The notes below the pieces were generated by a model that saw only the letters and a program-made list of their open reading frames with translations, did not search any database and had not been told where the DNA came from. A DNA stretch of 64,000 nucleotides from Diplonema papillatum. Taxonomy: Eukaryota > Euglenozoa > Diplonemea > Diplonemida > Diplonemidae. This document shows positions 18,559 to 33,433 of this stretch, piece after piece. Position 1 is the first letter of the stretch. Each line of letters opens with the position of its first letter. Location of the stretch: positions 1 through 64,000 of the forward strand of contig JAPJBO010000316.1 in the NCBI GenBank assembly GCA_030068145.1. The letters are read 5' to 3'. Position numbers and translations under genes: made by a program.

Positions 18559-20784
18559 ATGATGCAATCGTACGGTCGCGATGACCCCGACAGGCCCGAC
18601 GACGAAGATGAGGGCGTACGGGAGGACGGGCTCGATTCGCCGCGGGCTGTCATCGCCCGCGAGCTGGCGGCGGGCCGCCCACGGCAGCAGGGCACCAGCG
18701 TGACGGCAGACATGCTGATGAACACCGGCAGCGAAATGGCAGCTGCCTTCCGCGCGACGCACCGGGCTCCGCCTCCCGACTCCGCTGTTCCTACCCTCAT
18801 GTCTTCGAGCATCAAAATCCAACGACTCTGGCGTGGGTACACCGTTCGCAAAGATCTTGGCACCATCCTCAAGCGCGGGGGTACCTACAAAGCGTACCTG
18901 GCACACAAGGTGCTGAAAGACGTCGAATCGCTGGAACATCACCAGGCAGACGACATCAAAACGGCGGTTCTGCAAAGCAGAGACGTGCTTCCGATAGGTC
19001 CCTACGCGGCGTGGGCATCCACTGCCACACCATGGGAACGGCTGGGGACAACCTCGGGGTCAGTGTCGTCGTTCATGACCCCCGGGAAGAAGAAAAAGAA
19101 CTTGGTACGCATCTGGCAGTGTGTAAGACACTGGTCGCCACACTGGCTGCTCGTCGTGTGCATCTGCATTCTCGTCCCGGCGACAGCGACTTGCCTATAC
19201 TTCGCGCCTGGCTGGGCAGCCTTGCTGCTTGGGCTGGTGTTCGAGGAGAGACAAACCGGAAGCAGTGTAAAGAAGCTCATGAGCTGGATCTTCGCGTTCA
19301 TGCTCGTGTGCGCTCTGGGGCTGATCCTCCTCCGCGTTTGCTTGGTTACGGCCGCCGAACAGTTTACGGCAGCAGTCGACTTCGTGCTGTCCATGATCGG
19401 ATGCAAGTTCTCCAACCTAATCAACCGGGACCGACTGCAAAAGCTCCGCTGCAGGGACCTGGGTATTGTCAAGACAGCTGTGTTCGCAGACTTTCCGTGG
19501 TTTGTGATTCACACCCTCCACGTTCTCCTGTCTTTGGGCACTGTATTTGTCCTGCACCCCGTTCTGGGCGCCGTGAACCTCGGAGTCGTCGTGCTTGCAG
19601 CTGTGCTCTTGACTCTGTCCGACAGACTCATTCTTTCACAGCTCCACATGCTTTCCGTAGTGCGAAAGTACCAGGATTCCCTCAACCGAAACTGCCCCCA
19701 GCCGATCGCAGCAAATGTCACCTCGGATCACTCCCGGTGGTCCTTCTACCTGGGGATCTCGAAAATGACCCTTCGCTTGTCGCGCACGTACGGCCGTATC
19801 CACGCCTACGTCTCCTTCACGGTCATCATGATGATGCTGGCGATACCCATATTCTTCTTGTACCTCGCGTGCCTGCAGGTCAAGAAAACGAGGATAACCT
19901 TGGAAGACATGGCGTTTGCGTTCTTGTACTTCCTGTTTACCCAGGGATCCTTTTACTTCGCAGTTCTGCGGGCAAACCAGTGCCTGTTCGCCAGGCGAGA
20001 GATGCTCCGTGTGTTCACGGCCGCGTGGCATTTCAGAGACTTCAGCGAGAGACGCGTGTTCCACGAAAAGGAGTGCTCGATAGTAGCGGCGGTCGACAAC
20101 ATCAAGATCAATCGACGCCAGCCACGCTCGCTGGACCTGGCAATCATTGTCGGGTTCTGCTACGCGATCATCGTCGTGTGGTTCATCTTCTTCGTGTCTG
20201 CAACGTCGTTCGAGTGCGAATCGGCAAGTTTAGAGTGCTACAGCGATTCACCAGCCGAGGGTCGAGTGCGGGAAACGTCGGTCCCATTGGCTTTCGGGTT
20301 CAACTTCTTTGCGGGCTGCACACCGTTGCGGCCGGTGTCCGGAACATTGCACCTATGCGCGTACAACTCATTAAAGCGGTTCCGCCGTTCTCACGGGGAA
20401 CGCTGGGGAGTATCGGTGTGGTATCGGACGTGGCGTGATCGCAGACGAGGTTACAGGAAACAGTTCGAGGGAACAGTATCAGGATCGGGACTTTACGCGT
20501 GCCCCGCAGCGGAGGACGGCAAATTCACCAATCAGCCGTTCATGAACACCTTCGAGCTGCGTGACACGGAAAATACACCCCTGACCGATGGCTTGATAGG
20601 GCCGTACGACTTCCGTGACAGGAAAGCCAGCTCCGTCTTTTTCGCAGACAACAGTTTTCGTGCTTGCGGCAATGACGTTGTGCCGCCGAAAAACGCTTGC
20701 AAGTACCCCAGAAGCGGCTTATGGCAGTGCTGGTGCGACGCGGGCATGCCACAGAGCTACCCCGTCTGTGTTCTCCCCCCCTAG
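18559..20784 (+). CDS. Unknown multipass membrane protein with an IQ motif
   Basis: A single long exon encodes 741 residues. The first 80 are acidic and disordered. Residues 84-98 (SIKIQRLWRGYTVRKD) form a good IQ motif, a calmodulin-binding helix. At least six hydrophobic stretches follow: about 196-228, 241-264, two around FVIHTLHVLLSLGTVFVL and LGVVVLAAVLLTL, one at VSFTVIMMMLAIPIFFLYLA, one at MAFAFLYFLFTQGSFYFAVL, and one at LAIIVGFCYAIIVVWFIFFV. A cysteine-containing hydrophilic C-terminal domain of about 180 residues follows the last one and probably faces the lumen or outside. I do not recognise the family. Calcium/calmodulin regulation of a channel or transporter-like protein is inference from the IQ motif alone. 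No intron is needed. Confidence 0.7.
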   Translation: MMQSYGRDDPDRPDDEDEGVREDGLDSPRAVIARELAAGRPRQQGTSVTADMLMNTGSEMAAAFRATHRAPPPDSAVPTLMSSSIKIQRLWRGYTVRKDLGTILKRGGTYKAYLAHKVLKDVESLEHHQADDIKTAVLQSRDVLPIGPYAAWASTATPWERLGTTSGSVSSFMTPGKKKKNLVRIWQCVRHWSPHWLLVVCICILVPATATCLYFAPGWAALLLGLVFEERQTGSSVKKLMSWIFAFMLVCALGLILLRVCLVTAAEQFTAAVDFVLSMIGCKFSNLINRDRLQKLRCRDLGIVKTAVFADFPWFVIHTLHVLLSLGTVFVLHPVLGAVNLGVVVLAAVLLTLSDRLILSQLHMLSVVRKYQDSLNRNCPQPIAANVTSDHSRWSFYLGISKMTLRLSRTYGRIHAYVSFTVIMMMLAIPIFFLYLACLQVKKTRITLEDMAFAFLYFLFTQGSFYFAVLRANQCLFARREMLRVFTAAWHFRDFSERRVFHEKECSIVAAVDNIKINRRQPRSLDLAIIVGFCYAIIVVWFIFFVSATSFECESASLECYSDSPAEGRVRETSVPLAFGFNFFAGCTPLRPVSGTLHLCAYNSLKRFRRSHGERWGVSVWYRTWRDRRRGYRKQFEGTVSGSGLYACPAAEDGKFTNQPFMNTFELRDTENTPLTDGLIGPYDFRDRKASSVFFADNSFRACGNDVVPPKNACKYPRSGLWQCWCDAGMPQSYPVCVLPP

Positions 20785-22185
20785 CACTCTAACGTCTCCT
20801 CAAGCTGAAGACCTACGACGGAACCGGGTTCGACTGGTTACCTAGCTGCTGTGTCTGTTTCGTTATCTGTAATGTGCCCCGGCTTATTGTATTGACCGAT
20901 AGGGTCAGGGCTCGGCTTGTAGTTGCTATGCCTCTCGAGGTAAAAATTCTCCGTCTTGTTGCTGCCGGTGGCAGCAGTCAGTTGTGACTGACAGGTGAGC
21001 AGCGACCTCCCCTAGCGAGCTCTCAGATCAAGCTGCGTGTGATGCAGTTGTTGTACGGAATTGCCTACATAAACTCCAGCTGCGCGCCTTCATAGCGAAG
21101 GTTGCTGCTGCGGCCGCCAGGGTGGCAGCTGTGGAAGGTCAAGTGGCGAGATCTGGGGCCCTGTGATGGCTGAGTGCACACCTAAGCACGGCTGCATCCT
21201 CGTGATGTAGCCGTGTTGTGTATAAGGCCTTGTGGGGGCCTGGTCAACCCACCTCATCACTATAGGGCACAAACTTTTTCGCGACCTTGATTGGACAGTC
21301 GGGATTGCCTGGGGGGGGGGGCGGGTCTCCGTGAAGAAGAGAAAGTAAAGCAAGACCTGCCCCCTGCGCCTGCTGTCTCCGTCTGCTTCGGCAGACGACC
21401 CATACTACCATTAACTAGAAGGCAAGAACATAGGGAAGTCGAGATCTCGGCCGCGGGGACGACCCGCGAGGAAGAAAAGGAAGTACGCCGAATCATCTGG
21501 TGATTCCTCGAGCTCGTCAAACTGCACAGCGGACGTGAAGCGCGCACCGGAGACGTACGCGGGGCAAGAAGCGACCGAAGCATGACACGACGCGTGCAAA
21601 GAGGTAGTCTGTAGCGACTTGTGCAGTATATCGTCACAGATTGTTGCTGCATATCAACTTCAAACTACCGCTACTACTACGCCTTGTTGCTACAGCTTTA
21701 ACTCTCTTAGCTCAGCCATACATACCGCTAGCACGTGGCGGTGTTATGTAATACCGCGTGGGTGCGTACGTACGTGGTAGATATCACACACGTGCATCCT
21801 CTGTACGAGGGGGACCTCTCTAAGGGCCATTACCCGGGCTTCAGGAGAGGGTGCTATCCGGAGGGTCTCCTAGAGGTCCCACGTCCCGTGATGCACTTCT
21901 CAGGAGGTGCTGGTGTATATATGCTGACTAAAGTTCCCCCCTCATCCCTAACAGTTGCAGTTTCACTGAGGAAATGGCGGGTACTCAGACCTGAGCTGCG
22001 GCACCATGGTGCTCCTGCGCGCTCGCTGAGCTTCCTCATCCAAGGCAAACTTTCTTTTTTCAGTTCAGCAAGCGTGCGTGCTGGGGCTGGAGACAAGAGA
22101 CACGCCTTGAGCCCTACTGAGCCACTGCGAGCCTGCTTTGCACGATGCTAGCAACCGTGTAGAAAGGTGGTCTTGAATGAAAGAT
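20785..22185. other. Intergenic with a short inverted-repeat partner to 27.05 kb
   Basis: No convincing gene. Bases about 21470-21510 (GAAAAGGAAGTACGCCGAAT then CATCTGGTGATTCCT) recur in reverse complement at about 27040-27085, so a dispersed repeat of at least 40 bp is present at both. A G11 run lies at 21310-21320. Confidence 0.5.
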
Positions 22186-22189
22186 ACAG

Positions 22190-22380
22190 TCGCGTGGGCT
22201 CCTTCAATGACAACGTTAGAGTGCGGAAGGTGGCCACTCTGGCTCGGGGCCACCTCTTCGTCCTTTTCCACCAACGCGTCGAACTTCTTGGGTATCGTTG
22301 CTGCAGAAGTTCAGCTGTGTTTTTCGCGCCGAACTTCTTGGGGTATCGTTGTTGCAGAAGTTCAGCTGTGTTTTTTCAGA
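22190..22380 (-). pseudogene. Gene fragment (YPKKFDALVEKDEE), with internal 55-bp tandem duplication
   Basis: On the minus strand this encodes AELLQQRYPKKFDALVEKDE then EVAPSQSGHLPHSNVVIEG. The same protein segment, about 60 percent identical, is encoded on the plus strand at 25220-25350. Here the piece encoding AELLQQRYPKKF is duplicated in tandem (about 22270-22325 and 22325-22380). The parent gene is not in the window and I do not recognise the family. Both copies are short and lack flanking exons. Confidence 0.6.
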
Positions 22381-22780
22381 GGTGTTTACGCCCCAGGCTC
22401 CAGCTTGTACAAACCACAGGGCGTTTCTGGGGGTATTGAAGACATTGCAGCATGGAAACCTGCCTTACACCAGCCAGTATCTCGCGACAGGCAGGATACA
22501 GTTCACGCGCTTCGGTGACGTTCTTCCTTTTCATCGACTCAAGGCACTCCTTCTGTGTGCCGCACAACGGTTCTTTTCACCTGGTACCAAAACGTGGGCA
22601 TTTTTTCTGTCTTAAGAAAAAAACGGTGAATGCCACCCGTAAAGGCGCTTTTGAAGTCGAATGCCCCCCACGGGACTAGTGAGCCTAGCGTGCAATACGA
22701 GGAGAACCACCTTGATTTCGACTGTCTACATGTTCTCAAAAAGTAGACGTAAGATGTGACCTTTTGACCCCAGGCTAGGG

Positions 22781-22901
22781 CAGTGTAGCTAGTAAACGTT
22801 GAGTAAACGCGTTCACTCCAAAACGAGGAAACGTAAAACGTTTAAAAACGGTAAACGTTTACGTTTACTCGCCTCCTGTGGACTAGCCACAGCTGCCGTG
22901 C

Positions 22902-22938
<37 letters not shown>

Positions 22939-23521
22939 AGCATTCCGCCAGAGCCTTTAGCAGGCGTTAGCGCAGTCGGTCCCACTGTCGCAGTGCACTG
23001 TACCACACTTGGCCTAACGCAAATCGCGTTCGATCGGATGTCCGCCTCTTTGGTTTTGTCAGGCATCACCCGTTTGGGCGACGTGGGGGGTGTACCCACC
23101 GCGTGCCGACAGCCCCGCGCAAGACGCTAACAATCGTCAAGATTCAGTGTGGCGACGAAGGCGGTGTGCGCTATCTCCATGGGCTCTTTTCGGGTGGAGC
23201 CGGAAAGGCCATCTGCCTTGGCTGCTCACGCACCCGCCCAACCGAGGCGGTCGAGAAGGCCTTATCGCAGAATAATTGCAAGTCACCTTGTGCATCTTTG
23301 ATCCGGGTACTTCCTCCGTGATCGTCACCCCTCCTGGGCGTCTCCTTTTCGCCGTATATAGGTTCGGAATGAAAATCCGTCTGGAACTTTTACAGGTTTG
23401 CCCCTCTCCTTGATCGAATGCGTTTCCACCAGCCCTAACTCGGCGTTTTCTCAACGTTTACGCCAGAATGAGTCAGCATAAATAAGCGTTTTAGATTTAC
23501 CGTTTACCTGGAACAGCCCTG
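22781..23521. mobile_element. hAT-like non-autonomous element (MITE) with GTAAACG subterminal repeats
   Basis: The left end starts CAGTGTAGCTAGTAAACG and the right end, in complement, starts CAGGGCTGTTCCAGGTAAACG, the CAGNG start typical of hAT elements. GTAAACG/CGTTTAC motifs cluster just inside each end (22790-22875 and 23450-23512), as hAT transposase-binding sites do. The 741-bp body contains a (TA)n microsatellite at 22905-22934 and no transposase. An 8-bp target duplication is not evident: GGCTAGGG on the left against a G run on the right. Confidence 0.5.
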
Positions 23522-24195
23522 GGGGGGGGGGATAGGGAACATCAAGCAAGAGCGAGCTGAAGGAGGGGTGACTTTCCTGAAATTGTCGTGAGCCCCCGAC
23601 CTTTCATACCCATCCGTTAGTGGCAAGTTACAACGCATCCTATTCCTCCATTCTCCCCCGCTGTGTGGATAGCCAAGGCTGCCAGAGGTCGTCACATCGG
23701 CATCTCAGTCTGCATTCAAAAAAAGCTGCGACCAACGCGGTCCGCCATTCCTGGCTACAGTCCCCCCTCCCGAAACATTAAACTAAGATTTTCCCCCCGC
23801 ACTCCCCATGTCCACTGTGCTCTGCGGAGTTTACTTCGCAGATTGCCAGAAGACAAGTCAGTGCTGCCTAGCGAGTCGCAGTCACAATCAGGCCCTGAGT
23901 TGTTTAACTGATTGCTCAGACACGGTTGTAGGGGCCTTCCCCCCCGTGACGGATTCGCCTGTGCTCTGGTAGTACGGGTGGTTCTGTGACGAGCTACAAA
24001 CAGCCGCCTGGTAAACCAGACTCACAACCGCTGTCCTGTCTGCAGACACTCAGGTTCCGCGCTGATGATGGTCCGCCTGATGTGTCCGTGGCTTAAAGGA
24101 CCGAAACGCGGTCCAAGCACGTTCTTGCAATCCCTCCGCACCCCCTGCAGGCTCATTTCCAGAACCAACACACAAAACAAAACAACCCTCGTGCC
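23522..24195. other. Intergenic, nothing recognised
   Basis: Begins with a G10 run at the end of the hAT-like element. No motif-bearing frame. Its last part presumably includes the promoter of the gene at 24196. Confidence 0.5.
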
Positions 24196-24939
24196 ATGTA
24201 TGAGTACCCGCCGCCGCCCGATGGCCACCCGGGTGGGGGTGGTGATCACACACAGGGGGACGGTGTGTGCCCACCACCACAGGGCGGCGGTGGCCACCCA
24301 CCGCAGGAAAATAAGTATAAGATGGCACTCGCCCCGCTAATGACGTCCAACAGGTGGGTCCTGAAGCAACACATGGGCACTGCGTTCGGATTGAGCAGAT
24401 ACGACGTAGTGAACCCGGCGACCAAGGCAACTTTATTTGTGATCACGATGGCTGGGATGGGGGACATGCTTCTGGACATGATGTTGACGAACAACAAGCG
24501 CGAACAGATTGCTTACGTGACGAAGCCAGTGTTCGAGTCAACGCAGAAAGTAAAGCTAGGCCCGTTCACCAGAAAGAACGACGGCGAAGAGATCGCGCAT
24601 ATGAACAGGGACATGTCCAGCTTCCGCGGACGCTTGCGCATAACGAAAGGCACTAAAGATCTCATGAGGCTTGTCGACCAGGCCATGGTGAATATCGGCT
24701 TCGTAGCTAAGCTTTACTTCGTCCCCGCCGACGACCCGAAAGCGATCTGTGGCACCTGCGACAAAACGTGCGACAGCGCCGAGGACTGCTGTCGAGAAAT
24801 GGTCACCAGCGCAGACGTGTACAGCATCGGCTTTAAAAACCACCCTATCTTCGACAACCCAGAGCACCGCCTGCTTGCGCTCTTTGCTGTCGCAACGCTT
24901 GACCGAAGAAAGAACGAACCTGGGTGCGGGTGTTCGTAG
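24196..24939 (+). CDS. Small cysteine-containing protein, possibly LURP-one/scramblase-like
   Basis: The 247-residue product has a proline/glycine-rich N-terminus (residues 1-45, MYEYPPPPDGHPGGGG). A compact domain of about 200 residues follows, starting at LAPLMTSNRWVLKQH, with alternating beta-like strands (FGLSRYDVVNPATKATLFVI, FRGRLRITKG). A cysteine cluster, CGTCDKTCDSAEDCC, lies at about residues 180-195, and the protein ends CGCS, which could be lipid-modified. A PPP/GGG-rich leader before a strand-rich domain and a terminal cysteine motif recall phospholipid scramblase and LURP-one/Tubby-like proteins, but no diagnostic signature is clear and this is a weak suggestion. Intronless; codon use matches the other host genes. 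Confidence 0.6.
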   Translation: MYEYPPPPDGHPGGGGDHTQGDGVCPPPQGGGGHPPQENKYKMALAPLMTSNRWVLKQHMGTAFGLSRYDVVNPATKATLFVITMAGMGDMLLDMMLTNNKREQIAYVTKPVFESTQKVKLGPFTRKNDGEEIAHMNRDMSSFRGRLRITKGTKDLMRLVDQAMVNIGFVAKLYFVPADDPKAICGTCDKTCDSAEDCCREMVTSADVYSIGFKNHPIFDNPEHRLLALFAVATLDRRKNEPGCGCS

Positions 24940-25019
24940 GCAGCGGCGATCAGGTTGTGGACAGCTTGCCACAGTGGGTCAGGTCACAAACTCTCACACC
25001 AGACCTTCTTACGACTTGT

Positions 25020-25190
25020 ACTACGTTGTCGGCGTTTGGAAACGAGCATATTCACCTGCCAGTTTGGTGTGGCCGAGCCGAAAGAAAAGGTACTTTGCGG
25101 GCAGTTTGTCGGCGTTTGGAAACAAGCTTAGTTACCTGCCAGTTTGGTGGGACCGAGCCCAAAGAAAAGATACTTTGCGGGTGGGAGGGG
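25020..25190 (+). repeat. Tandem duplication, two copies of about 82 bp
   Basis: TTGTCGGCGTTTGGAAACGA begins copy 1 at about 25026 and TTGTCGGCGTTTGGAAACAA begins copy 2 at about 25108; both run through CCTGCCAGTTTGGTG, CCGAGCC and AAAGAAAAG to ACTTTGCGGG. The copies differ at several positions. The array precedes the gene fragment at 25220. Confidence 0.85.
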
Positions 25191-25219
25191 GAAGGTCAAA
25201 CGGGCATATTTTACGTCTA

Positions 25220-25384
25220 CGTTTTAAGAAACTTTGGAAACACTACCCCAAGACATTCGACGCGTTTGTGGAAAAGGACGAAGAGATAGCCCCCAGCCGT
25301 AGTGGACACCTTCCGCACTTTAACTTTGTCATTGCAGAAATTGATGAAAGTGTGTCGGAAGACTCTCTCAGGTATACCTTGTGA
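25220..25384 (+). pseudogene. Gene fragment (YPKTFDAFVEKDEE), partner of the fragment at 22.2 kb
   Basis: The plus strand encodes LWKHYPKTFDAFVEKDEEIA then PSRSGHLPHFNFVIAEIDES, matching the minus-strand fragment at 22190-22380 over about 45 residues. Preservation at the protein level suggests both descend from a coding gene and not from a non-coding repeat. The frame stays open upstream through the tandem duplication at 25020 but without recognisable sequence. Confidence 0.6.
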
Positions 25385-25647
25385 AGCTAAGTGCTCTGCA
25401 GACCAGAAATGACCCCCACCGGTATTGGTGTCAGAAGGAGAAACCGAGCGTCAACATGCTTGCCCGTTCGTACGTACCAGTTAAATCAGGGGTGGTTCTC
25501 AAAAAAAAGCGAAGAAAAGTAGCAATTCTTCCGGTAGAAGGTATCCGCGTCCCGTTACACAACGGCCCCCCCGCCCTAAGCGGCCAGATTGTGGAGTCGT
25601 TGGCAGAATCTGACCTGACCCACTGTGGCAAGCAGTCCCCTATATAT

Positions 25648-25857
25648 CATGCAGGGTCAAAACCTTGTGTCTTTTCAGAAATGGCCAAATTTCTTTCCGG
25701 AAAAAAATTGGGGTTTTTGAATTTTAAAAGTTTGGAACAAAAACTGCGGTAATTTTTGAGGAAGTTGAGCAATTTTTTTTTTTTCTAATTTTTTTTTTTG
25801 GGGTCCATCGGCCCCGCGGGAGCGTTTTAAAAAGACACAAGGTTTTGACCCTGCTTG
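25648..25857 (+). mobile_element. MITE of the CATGCAGGGTC family, copy 1
   Basis: About 210 bp with terminal inverted repeats of about 25 bp: GCAGGGTCAAAACCTTGTGT plus CTTTT at the left, and AAAAAGACACAAGGTTTTGA plus CCCTGC at the right. The centre holds T/A homopolymers, GGGGTTTTTGAATTTTAAAA and CCCGCGGGAGCGTTTT. The outer right end has mutated (CTTG instead of CATG), and no target duplication is visible. Other copies lie at 33218-33429 and 50202-51958. Confidence 0.9.
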
Positions 25858-25859
25858 TT

Positions 25860-28553
25860 ACACTACCTCGGACTGGGTTGGGCAGGAGTTTGGTGTCAGT
25901 AATCTTGGGTTGGGCAGAGGTTTTGGGTGTCTGTAGTGGGAATTATTTCTCCTATTCTGGCTGTGCTACAGAAGAAGGATGAGACCTTTCATCAGAACAA
26001 TCATCAGTAGGCTAGGTGTCTTCTGGAGGAGAACACTGGCTGCAGAAGGTCCTGCGTTAGCCAGGACATCAGATTCTGAGGCACCATCTACCATACCGTC
26101 TCCCAGGGGGCGGTGCCCCCTGGACCCCATCAACTATCTACAAGATTTCGAATTTTCGCCAGAGGCCTGTTACCAGGCATCAGTTTCCTGTTACAGGTTC
26201 CGAACAAGACAGAATCTGAAGTGCCATGTACCGTACCGTACCGTATCCCGGGGGGCGGTGCCCCCCGGACCCCCCCTGCATTAAGACTCACCAGAGAAAA
26301 TGGGCTTCGTGTCCAGTCTGAAGGTGAAAATGGGCTGCAAAAGGTCCTGACGGTGGGTGGTCAGAAAAAAAATTTCCACTGCGGCCACCAGTTGTGCTTG
26401 TGCAAAGCCAAAGCAAGAGAAACCTTACCAATCAGCGCAAAGCAGCACACCGTGCGCACGGCAGCAAAATCAGCGCAGAAGCGCCCGAGAATGCGCTCCA
26501 TCTCACAGGGTACCCCCTTCCTCTCTAGGTGTGAGCTTCGATGAGTTTGCGGGAGCTCTCCCACCTTTGCGTCTCAGTTTGGATTCAGGGGGCCGAAGAC
26601 GCTCTTTGCGACAGGTTTGCAGAACGAACGAAGGGGAACCCTGGCGCTTTTATTTGTGGCGTTTTTAATTCTGGCGGACAGGCAAATTACCGTCTATCCT
26701 GTATCGTAAATGTGGTTATTTGCTCTTAGGAATGCTCGGGAGATAGTACTTCTTTGCCGGGAGAAGAAGAAATGTACTCCTGTCGCGTGTTTCAAGACCA
26801 GAACGAATACCAGCAATGCAAACAGACGTTCACTGCCTCGGTACTCACTCGAGCTTCATGTCGAACTCGGGTTAAACGACGCAGGGCCAGCACAACTTAG
26901 CATTATCAGATCTGCGAACGAGGTGACAAGGACTTGGCGACAGGCGATCTGCGTTTACTACGTACCGATAAACACACCCTCATCTGCACAGCGGCCTTTC
27001 TTTCAAGAGAATTCCTGCTGTCGATTTCCATTGCTGCTTCCCATAGGAGTCACCAGATGATTCGGCGCACTTCCTTTTCTCCCTCGCGGCCGGAGCCTTG
27101 ATTTCTCACATGTTGCCTTCGCGTAGTAGTAGTAGTGGGCTGCACTTGATACGCATTAAAAACCTGGCGATGGACCGCATCCCAACAGTGGTAGCCTGGT
27201 AGGTCGTCAACCCTCGAAGACAACAAAGGTCGACGCAGGAGCTCCCCCACTAGGACATCAGACACCGGCATCGACACACTCAGTAAACCTCTAAGTAAGA
27301 CTGACTGCTGCCCTCTGCACTTCTTTTTAGCAGCTTCTTGCCCTGGGGGCAAAAGAGAAGAGCATGGGGGAATACCATAACCCCATTTTCTTCTCTCTCC
27401 ACTGTACGGAGTCAAGGGACGTCAGGCACCGGACGTATCGCTGTCAGATTAGTCTGTCGAAAAATCAATCGAGACTACTGTCCTTGGAGAAATAATCTGT
27501 CCATCATGAAGTAGCGTCCAGGGACAAGGTAACCGTTCCGCCATGCTTTTCTAGCTCTTATTCACGAAGGTGGGCTGCCGCCAAAGGCATGACCCAACCA
27601 CTATTTCAGCAGAATCTTCCACTTCTGTGTCTTGCACTTGAGGTCGTGCCCACACACTACAATGCTGCCTCGACCTTTGTCGTTCGAGACCGTATATGTA
27701 CAACAAGCTGCGTCTTGAGAAATCCTAGACCGAAAGATCGGTCACGAAGCACCGAACCGACCTGTCTGGCCTGGACTCAGTCCCATTTGTCTGCTTTCTT
27801 CTTATCCTTAAACAAAAGTTTGTGGTCCGTTCTGTCCTGAAATGAAACTGCCTTTCTTCCAGATTCCGAGCAAAAGTATGTGAAACCAAAGGGAACCGCA
27901 CTGCTTCGTTCTTCATTTGTTACGAGTCAAGTGTCAATGTGAAGCGGATGAATAAAGTAATTGCAGAAAATCATGCAAAGCTCCCTTCGTTCCGCTCTCG
28001 ATTTCCTTCTGACTGTGCCGCCTCACCGCGGGTTGGAGGTGACCGCAATGTGGTGTGAAGCTGCGTGCGGATAGGGACGCACGGCACGATTCCAGCTGCA
28101 AGCCACGGGAGATCGCCCGTTGTTGTTCCTAGCGTCTAACAAAGGCAATTGGTCACGAACAACAACTGATCGATGGCAGGCGTACTATCCTCACTCCCGT
28201 CAGATGAACGAAGTAGGTTGAAGGAAGTGCGCACAAACAAAGCGGGGGGAGGTCGTTAGAACCAACTGCCCCAGGGGCTCCAACTCCGGGATATAGGGTG
28301 CCTCCTTCTACCGTGCGGAAAGGAGTGACCTCATATTCAAGTATCGAGGGCTCGCCATGGCCCACGGCTCCCGATTTCTCCCGTTGGAAAAGGTTTCTTG
28401 AGCACCAGCAAACCCAACGCACATTCTGACTACGCCGTCGCTTCATCACGGAACTAGCGAACATGACATGTGGTTTCGGAGGCCTCGACCAGTGAGTTTT
28501 CACCACATCGCCGAGGCAGAAATTGAGGAGGGTGGGTGGGCAGGAAAGACACA
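25860..28553. other. Intergenic with two hairpin-bearing 60-bp repeats
   Basis: No convincing gene in 2.7 kb. A segment around 26085-26130 (CCAGGGGGCGGTGCCCCCTG) recurs at about 26225-26272 (CCGGGGGGCGGTGCCCCCCG), each preceded by a similar TCTGARGYRCCAT...CCGTACCGT-type stretch; each can fold into a GC hairpin. Bases 27040-27085 are the inverted partner of 21470-21510. Frames elsewhere are short and motif-free. Confidence 0.5.
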
Positions 28554-32754
<4,201 letters not shown>

Positions 32755-33217
32755 CGTTGGTCCCATGGCACTCGACCCCGACCGAAATCGATTCGAGTCA
32801 GATGTTAGGAACTAACGCGTCAGTAGCCCCATGCAGACCGGGTTGCACACGGCCCAGGCTTGCCACTCACAGCACTTTCAATCTGAGCCTGGACCAAACC
32901 TGTCTAACATCGTTGGGTGTGGAACGAGGGAGACACACCCAGAAGCATTGGAAGTGTCACACCCGCTTGTTCGCAAATGTTTTCAAGTGGTTTGCATCTG
33001 CAGGCGGCGCAGGAACGAAAAAAATGTTTTGGAACCGCGGGTAGCACCCAGGAGTGTCACCCACACCACCAGTTTGTTGCAATAGTGTGATTGTCAGGCC
33101 TTCGACTACCTTGAGCAGCGCACTATGCACACTCCGTGTCTACGTTACTGGAACGCATTTGTTCCGTGGGCGTCGTTGTGGCCTCCCGGCAGTTCCACAC
33201 CACCAGTTGAGCTATAC

Positions 33218-33429
33218 CATGCAGGGTCAGAACCTTGTGTCTTTTTAAAACGCTCCCGCGGAGCCGATGGCCCCCAAAAAAAAAATTTGGAAAAAAAAAA
33301 ATTTGCTCAACTTCCTCAAAAATTACTGCAGAGTTTGTTCCAAAATTTTAAAATTCAAAAAACCCATTTTTTTTCCGGAAATAAAATTTTGGCCATTTCC
33401 AAAAAGACACAAGGTTTTGACCCTGCATG
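33218..33429 (-). mobile_element. MITE of the CATGCAGGGTC family, copy 2, with 4-bp target duplication
   Basis: Complete 212-bp element in the opposite internal orientation to copy 1. Ends are CATGCAGGGTC (33218) and GACCCTGCATG (33429), flanked by ATAC on both sides (33214-33217 and 33430-33433). Internally it carries AAAACGCTCCCGCGGAGCCG, A-runs, GCTCAACTTCCTCAAAAA and TTCCGGAAAT, in the reverse order of copy 1. Confidence 0.9.
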
Positions 33430-33433
33430 ATAC

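Noticed and set aside
18559..20784. ABC-transporter membrane domain
   Set aside because: The helix spacing is vaguely similar, but there is no nucleotide-binding domain, no coupling-helix signature, and the N-terminal IQ motif does not fit.
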